Assembly (NCBI GenBank): GCA_051745265.1
Contig: JBNJDW010000055.1
Span: forward strand, 1-10,258
Direction: 5' to 3'
Length of the DNA: 10,258 nucleotides
Origin: JBNJDW01 sp051745265
GTDB lineage: Bacteria; Pseudomonadota; Alphaproteobacteria; Micavibrionales; CSBR16-224
Positions within the stretch are counted from its first letter, which is position 1, and each line of letters begins with the position of its first letter. A model generated the notes under the pieces. That model did not search any database. It was not told where the DNA came from and saw nothing but the letters and a program-made list of their open reading frames with translations. This document shows, piece after piece, positions 6,784 to 10,258 of the stretch. The position numbers were made by a program, and so were the translations under genes.

Positions 6784-8310
6784 TTACGGGTTTGGCGGAC
6801 GCCGTGATTTTAATTTGCGGCGTGGCTTGGACGAGACTTGCTTTTGCAGGCGCAAAGAAGACAAGGACCGTTTATATTCATCCTGCGCCTGATCCTGAAG
6901 CTTTTTGGGCAGGGCGTCGAAAAACGCAGTCATTTCAGAGTCTTTCCCGGTCCAAAGCCGTTCGTCAAATAGTTTGGAAACAATTTTCTTTTCCATGATC
7001 AAATCGGTCAGATCGGCCTTAAAACTGCGATGGCCATTATTGGCCTGAACGGAAAAATCTGCGTCTTCAGGCTTTAAGGTGCCGGGGCCAAATTCGGCCA
7101 GCTTTTCAAAACAGGCATCACTGTCCGGTGAAAACAGCGCTGCAACCAATCCAGTGGCCTTGATACCAAAGCCTCCGGTTTTTGACGGTTCGCGTTCTAC
7201 TGTTAACCGGCGCAGATCATCCATGCTGTTAAGCTCGGAAAAATCAATTTTAGAAATATATTCAAGCTGCCTTGTGAAAACTGTATTGGCCTCGCGAATT
7301 TTCTCGACGCCTTCCTGCCATTCTTTTTCCAGAGCAATATCAAGTATGCTGGCAGAGTCTTCCGGTTTACAAGGGGACAGATGTCCGCCGGCTTTTAGGA
7401 AAACCTCTAGGATCGATTTTTGTTTTCTGGCAACAGCATTAAAGATCGGTGTTTTCTTATCACGGTCAAGGCTATGCGGGTCAGCGCCAAGGTTAAGCAG
7501 AGTTTCGCAGCTTTGCGCCCCGTATTGGGTGGCATGGTGCAGTAATGTCTCCCCGGAATTGGATTTAAGATCAGGGTCTACATTGTATTTCTTCAGAAAA
7601 TGTTTAAGCAGCAGGTGAGATTCCCGCTCCATACAGGAGATCACCAGATCATTCAGTTTGTCGCCGGGGCTGGCGCCTTTTTCTTCGAGATACTGGAAGA
7701 CTTTTAAAGAAGCGCTGGCATGTACCATGGATTTAAAAAGGATATTATCCTGCTGGGTCACATCAACATTATAGGTTTCAACTACATGGCGTAGAAGGTT
7801 CAGATCATTGTTATAGGCGGCTGCTGCGGCAAGGCCAAGCGTGTTCGGTCTGCGGTTCTGATAGAGCCTGTCGGTCATTAAATGATCTACCAGAGCCTGA
7901 TTTTCCATCTGAAGCGCATAAAAAGCGACCGTCGTTACGTATTCTTGTGGAAGCCGGACAGAGAGCAGGGTATCAATAATTTCGATATTACCGGTTTTTA
8001 CAGCATTGCCAAAAGCATGTGATGCGCTGGGATCGCCACCACGGCTTATAGCCCATTTAACACCATCAAGATCCTGATTCATAACCATCTGATCCAATAC
8101 AGTATCCAGCATGGCTTTAAACATGGGTTGCGGAACGATGTGATGATGTGTTTCAGACAGGTAACGGAATGACTTGTATTCGCTTACACTCATTTGCAAG
8201 GCGTTAAAAAGGGCCCCGGGGCTTATTCTGTGCCTTTTATCAATGTCTTTTAGCTTTTCGACATCGCCCTCAATGGCAGCTTTAATATAAAGAGTCTCAA
8301 TATCTGACAT
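6784..8310 (-). CDS. Ankyrin-repeat protein with uncharacterised C-terminal region
   Basis: A 508-residue protein without signal peptide or membrane segment. Two clear ankyrin repeats are at 251-283 (SGETLLHHA...LLNLGADP) and 284-316 (KKTPIFNAV...FLKAGG). Degenerate repeats precede them (about 1-32, 94-126, 127-154, 155-185, 217-250) and one partial follows (about 319-341). Residues 345-485 do not look like ankyrin; they include a Gly-rich turn KTGGFGIKATG and a helical stretch with DERLWTGKDSEMTAFFDALP, and I do not recognise this region. The last 22 residues hold 9 Lys/Arg and end RRPPNP. Ankyrin repeats bind proteins; no enzymatic motif is visible, so the function is unknown. ATG 8310 has GGAAAA 7-8 nt upstream and its own promoter. 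Lines counted inside the gene gave 40-50% GC against 48-63% in neighbours, and it is opposite in strand to both, which fits a later insertion. Alternatives are an immunity-like, regulatory or secreted effector protein; none is shown by the sequence. Confidence 0.88.
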   Translation of the reverse strand: MSDIETLYIKAAIEGDVEKLKDIDKRHRISPGALFNALQMSVSEYKSFRYLSETHHHIVPQPMFKAMLDTVLDQMVMNQDLDGVKWAISRGGDPSASHAFGNAVKTGNIEIIDTLLSVRLPQEYVTTVAFYALQMENQALVDHLMTDRLYQNRRPNTLGLAAAAAYNNDLNLLRHVVETYNVDVTQQDNILFKSMVHASASLKVFQYLEEKGASPGDKLNDLVISCMERESHLLLKHFLKKYNVDPDLKSNSGETLLHHATQYGAQSCETLLNLGADPHSLDRDKKTPIFNAVARKQKSILEVFLKAGGHLSPCKPEDSASILDIALEKEWQEGVEKIREANTVFTRQLEYISKIDFSELNSMDDLRRLTVEREPSKTGGFGIKATGLVAALFSPDSDACFEKLAEFGPGTLKPEDADFSVQANNGHRSFKADLTDLIMEKKIVSKLFDERLWTGKDSEMTAFFDALPKKLQDQAQDEYKRSLSSLRLQKQVSSKPRRKLKSRRPPNP

Positions 8311-8336
8311 TATCTGTTTTCCATAGGTTTGCTGGT

Positions 8337-8365
8337 ATTCTATAGATTTCGTCCACTCAGGTCAA
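8337..8365 (-). promoter_or_regulatory. Near-consensus sigma-70 promoter of the ankyrin gene
   Basis: On the minus strand the -35 box is TTGACC (8365-8360), the spacer is exactly 17 bp, and the -10 box is TAGAAT (8342-8337). Each box matches 5 of 6 consensus bases. The predicted start of transcription is near 8330, giving a leader of about 20 nt to ATG 8310 with GGAAAA as ribosome binding site. This is the best promoter in the window and implies constitutive or simply regulated expression of the ankyrin gene on its own. Confidence 0.7.
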
Positions 8366-8404
8366 CGGGCTGTGATCGCCTGCTAAGGCAGTGCATTTTT
8401 GTTC

Positions 8405-8411
8405 ATATTAT
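8405..8411 (+). promoter_or_regulatory. Possible -10 box for rlmE
   Basis: TATTAT at 8406-8411 matches the -10 consensus at 5 of 6 positions and lies about 30 nt before ATG 8440. No good -35 is present 16-18 bp upstream, so this is only a candidate. The gene must be read from somewhere in the 129-bp divergent gap because its upstream neighbour is on the other strand. Confidence 0.25.
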
Positions 8412-8439
8412 GTTATGACAGAGAAAAGGATATCAGATC

Positions 8440-9150
8440 ATGGATAAAAAGCCATTTAGCAAAGCTGGGAAAAACCCCAATCCACGTGGCCAGCAGAAAA
8501 AAGTAAAAGTCAAAACAGCGCGTAAGCGGTCAAATTCGTCGACACGCTGGCTCCAGCGCCAGCTGAATGATCCCTATGTTGCAGAAGCGCAGGCGCGCGG
8601 GTTCCGCAGCCGTGCCGCGTTTAAGCTGTTACAGCTGGATGAGCAGCTTGACCTGTTAAAACCGGGGCAGAATATAGTCGATTTGGGTGCGGCGCCCGGC
8701 GGCTGGACACAGATTATTGTCGATCGGGTTAAGCCGGAAAAAACCGGGGCCAAGGTCGTGGCGATTGATATTCTTGAAATGGAAGACCTGCCCGGGGCCA
8801 TTGTCCTGCATAAAGACTTTATGGATGATGATGCGCCTGACGTTTTGAATGAGGCTCTGGGCGGTGAAAAGGCAGATCTGGTGATCAGCGATATTGCGCC
8901 GCCAACCATAGGACACAAACAGACAGACCACCTTCGTATTATGGGGCTGGTCGAAGCCGCCTATTTATTTGCTGTTGAAACACTGAAGCCTGACGGCGTA
9001 TTTCTGGCCAAAGTCTTTCAGGGCGGCGCTGAAAACGAGCTATTGGCCGATATGCGCCGTAAATTCAAAAAAGTTAAACATATCAAACCGAAAGCCAGTC
9101 GTGGAGATTCCTCAGAAATGTATGTTGTCGGGATCGGTTTCCGCGGGTAA
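8440..9150 (+). CDS. rlmE: 23S rRNA (uridine-2'-O) methyltransferase RlmE (FtsJ/RrmJ)
   Basis: A 236-residue SAM-dependent methyltransferase that in E. coli methylates the 2'-OH of U2552 in the A loop of 23S rRNA, a late step in 50S assembly. The SAM motif is DLGAAPGGW (81-89), followed by VVAIDIL (106-112). The K-D-K-E catalytic tetrad is complete: K62 in SRAAFKLLQLDE, D151 in ISDIAPPTIGH, K191 in FLAKVFQGG and E226 in SSEMYVV. The form SDIAPPTIGHKQTDH is of the alphaproteobacterial type, where E. coli has SDMAPN. The first 30 residues are an additional basic tail with 12 Lys/Arg, making the protein about 27 residues longer than the 209-residue E. coli enzyme; it probably helps bind rRNA. 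ATG 8440 has AAAAGGA ending 9 nt upstream. guaB follows after 59 bp on the same strand and may be partly co-transcribed. Confidence 0.96.
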   Translation: MDKKPFSKAGKNPNPRGQQKKVKVKTARKRSNSSTRWLQRQLNDPYVAEAQARGFRSRAAFKLLQLDEQLDLLKPGQNIVDLGAAPGGWTQIIVDRVKPEKTGAKVVAIDILEMEDLPGAIVLHKDFMDDDAPDVLNEALGGEKADLVISDIAPPTIGHKQTDHLRIMGLVEAAYLFAVETLKPDGVFLAKVFQGGAENELLADMRRKFKKVKHIKPKASRGDSSEMYVVGIGFRG

Positions 9151-9156
9151 TATAAT
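9151..9156 (+). promoter_or_regulatory. Perfect TATAAT box, likely guaB promoter
   Basis: TATAAT starts directly after the rlmE stop codon and lies 53 bp before the guaB ATG, predicting a leader of about 47 nt. The best upstream match is TTGTCG at 9125-9130, with a spacer of 20 bp that is longer than usual, so the -35 is doubtful. A box this good in this position suggests that guaB has its own promoter in addition to read-through from rlmE. Confidence 0.45.
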
Positions 9157-9173
9157 CTGAGCTTATCACATCA

Positions 9174-9188
9174 ACTCTTTGTAAGAGT
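9174..9188 (+). repeat. Small inverted repeat in the guaB leader
   Basis: ACTCTT (9174-9179) and AAGAGT (9183-9188) form a perfect 6-bp stem with a 3-nt TGT loop. It sits between the TATAAT box and the guaB ribosome binding site (AAGGA at 9198-9202). No run of T follows, so it is not a standard terminator. It could stabilise the leader or be a symmetrical operator; it is short and A/T-rich enough that chance is possible. Confidence 0.4.
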
Positions 9189-9209
9189 GCAGGGGAAAAG
9201 GATTATAAC

Positions 9210-10258
9210 ATGCAGAACAAGATCACCGATTATGAAAGCCTGACATTTGATGACGTATTGCTGTTACCGGCGCTGAGCGGAGTCAAACCGGCTGAGGTCG
9301 CAACCAAAACACGGATCGCCCCCCGCATTGATTTGAATATTCCGATTCTGTCAGCTGCCATGGATACGGTAACCGAGGCGCCGATGGCCATTGCCATGGC
9401 GCAGAGTGGCGGTATTGGCGTTCTTCACCGTAATCTTCCGATTGGAAAACAGGTGGAGGAAGTGCGCCGGGTCAAACGTTTTGAATCCGGTATGGTGACA
9501 AACCCGATTACGATTTCGCCGGAATCGCCTTTGGCCGAGGCTCTTGATCTGATGAAAACCTACCGGATCAGCGGTATTCCGGTTGTCGATCAAAGCAGTC
9601 AGAAGGTTGTCGGCATTCTGACCAACCGGGATGTCCGTTTTGTTGAGGATACTGCCACGCCGGTTGCACAGTTAATGACCAAAGAAAATCTGATCACCGT
9701 TCAGGGGCAGCCCGATCGTGAAGAGGCAAGGCGATTGCTGCATGAAAACCGCATAGAAAAATTGATTATTCTGGATGATCAGGGGCGCTGCACCGGTCTG
9801 ATTACTGTAAAGGATATACAGAATTCAGTGCTGAATCCAAATGCGACAAAAGACAGTCATGGCCGCCTCCGTGTGGCGGCGGCAGTTGGCGTCGGCAAAG
9901 ACGGTTATGACCGCGCTCAGGCTCTGGCAGATGCCGAGGTTGATGTTGTTATCGTTGATACAGCGCATGGCCATCATAAGGATGTTATGGGTGTGGTCAG
10001 CAAAATTGCGCAATTACAATCCAGTAAAGTGCAGGTGATTGCCGGTAATATCGCCACCGCAGATGCAGCGCGGGCATTGATTGATTGCGGTGCGAACGCC
10101 GTTAAAGTCGGCATTGGCCCCGGATCCATATGCACAACACGTATTATTGCCGGGATCGGTGTGCCGCAATTGACAGCCATTATGCAGGTCGCCGATGCCT
10201 GCGCAGCGACCGGGACACCGGTTATTGCCGATGGCGGTATCAAACATTCCGGTAATAT
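9210..10258 (+). CDS. guaB: Inosine-5'-monophosphate dehydrogenase (partial, 3' end beyond window)
   Basis: The first 349 codons of IMP dehydrogenase, which oxidises IMP to XMP with NAD+, the rate-limiting step of guanine nucleotide synthesis, as a cytosolic tetramer or octamer. The family is about 485-490 residues, so roughly 140 are off the right edge. Visible parts are LTFDDVLLLPA near the start, SAAMDTVTEAPMAIAMAQ, GGIGVLHRN, and a complete CBS pair at about 95-204 (MVTNPITISPES to LITVKDIQ). Then follow the NAD-site segment VDTAHGHH, GNIATADAA, the catalytic loop KVGIGPGSICTT with C308 as the nucleophile, and IADGGI with D341 binding the IMP ribose. ATG 9210 has AAGGA ending 7 nt upstream. 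It follows rlmE by 59 bp and probably has its own promoter at the end of that gene. The gene looks intact up to the edge. Confidence 0.97.
   Translation, partial: MQNKITDYESLTFDDVLLLPALSGVKPAEVATKTRIAPRIDLNIPILSAAMDTVTEAPMAIAMAQSGGIGVLHRNLPIGKQVEEVRRVKRFESGMVTNPITISPESPLAEALDLMKTYRISGIPVVDQSSQKVVGILTNRDVRFVEDTATPVAQLMTKENLITVQGQPDREEARRLLHENRIEKLIILDDQGRCTGLITVKDIQNSVLNPNATKDSHGRLRVAAAVGVGKDGYDRAQALADAEVDVVIVDTAHGHHKDVMGVVSKIAQLQSSKVQVIAGNIATADAARALIDCGANAVKVGIGPGSICTTRIIAGIGVPQLTAIMQVADACAATGTPVIADGGIKHSGN

Noticed and set aside
6778..6792. Possible terminator hairpin AGCCCG-TTA-CGGGTT between heparinase and ankyrin genes
   Set aside because: The stem is only 6 bp with one wobble pair and a 3-nt loop, and there is no T run on either side, so I do not call a terminator.
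6799..6823. Inverted repeat ACGCCG ... CGGCGT with a 13-nt AT-rich loop
   Set aside because: It lies in the coding end of the ankyrin gene (the Arg-rich tail, CGN codons), has a long loop and no T tract; codon composition explains it.
7079..7618. Plus-strand open frame of 179 codons
   Set aside because: It is fully antisense to the ankyrin gene, including the segment with canonical repeats, and its translation is Ser/Arg/Cys-rich as expected for a shadow frame.
8310..8324. Four-codon leader frame (MENR) ending as TAATG on the ankyrin start
   Set aside because: No ribosome binding site precedes it and it would begin only about 6 nt from the predicted transcript start; a frame this short is expected by chance.
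8379..8398. CTGC-TAAG-GCAG hairpin followed by ATTTTT in the ankyrin/rlmE gap
   Set aside because: The stem is only 4 bp and no plus-strand gene ends just upstream, so there is nothing for it to terminate.

Overview
The window looks like a chromosomal stretch from an alphaproteobacterium of moderate GC content. The placement rests on the style of the proteins (RlmE with an SDIAPPTIGH motif, the RsmB / Rpe / heparinase-like run, a paired secreted M16 peptidase operon) and I cannot resolve the order or genus. Most of it is housekeeping coding sequence with little spare DNA. I see no tRNA, rRNA, CRISPR array, insertion sequence or integration site.

Left part (1-2736, minus strand): a two-gene operon for a secreted zinc-peptidase pair of the M16B family. 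The upstream gene (1339-2736) carries the zinc site HFFEH. The downstream gene (1342 to beyond the left edge) has lost the zinc site but keeps the Arg/Tyr-type region. The two overlap by ATGA, which is the pattern expected for two subunits of one heterodimeric protease.

Middle part (2812-6762, plus strand): a tight four-gene run of chorismate mutase (PchB-like AroQ fold), rsmB (16S rRNA m5C methyltransferase), rpe (ribulose-phosphate 3-epimerase) and a cytosolic heparinase II/III-like protein. Spacing is 5 bp, 12 bp and an 8-bp overlap, so this is almost certainly one transcript. rsmB appears to use a TTG start whose ribosome binding site lies inside the chorismate mutase gene.

Accessory gene (6784-8310, minus strand): a 508-residue ankyrin-repeat protein with no signal peptide, an unrecognised C-terminal region and a strongly basic tail. 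It sits convergent to the heparinase gene and divergent from rlmE. It has its own near-consensus sigma-70 promoter and reads as more AT-rich than its neighbours in the lines I counted. It is the one gene here that is not housekeeping and the best candidate for something undescribed.

Right part (8440-10258, plus strand): rlmE (23S rRNA 2'-O-methyltransferase) followed by guaB (IMP dehydrogenase, cut by the right edge). guaB has a perfect TATAAT box at the end of rlmE and a small hairpin in its leader, so it may be transcribed both from the rlmE promoter and from its own.

Overall the window combines rRNA modification (RsmB, RlmE), central and nucleotide metabolism (chorismate mutase, Rpe, GuaB), envelope proteolysis (M16 pair) and one probable lineage-specific ankyrin protein. 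I found no convincing new multi-gene system.
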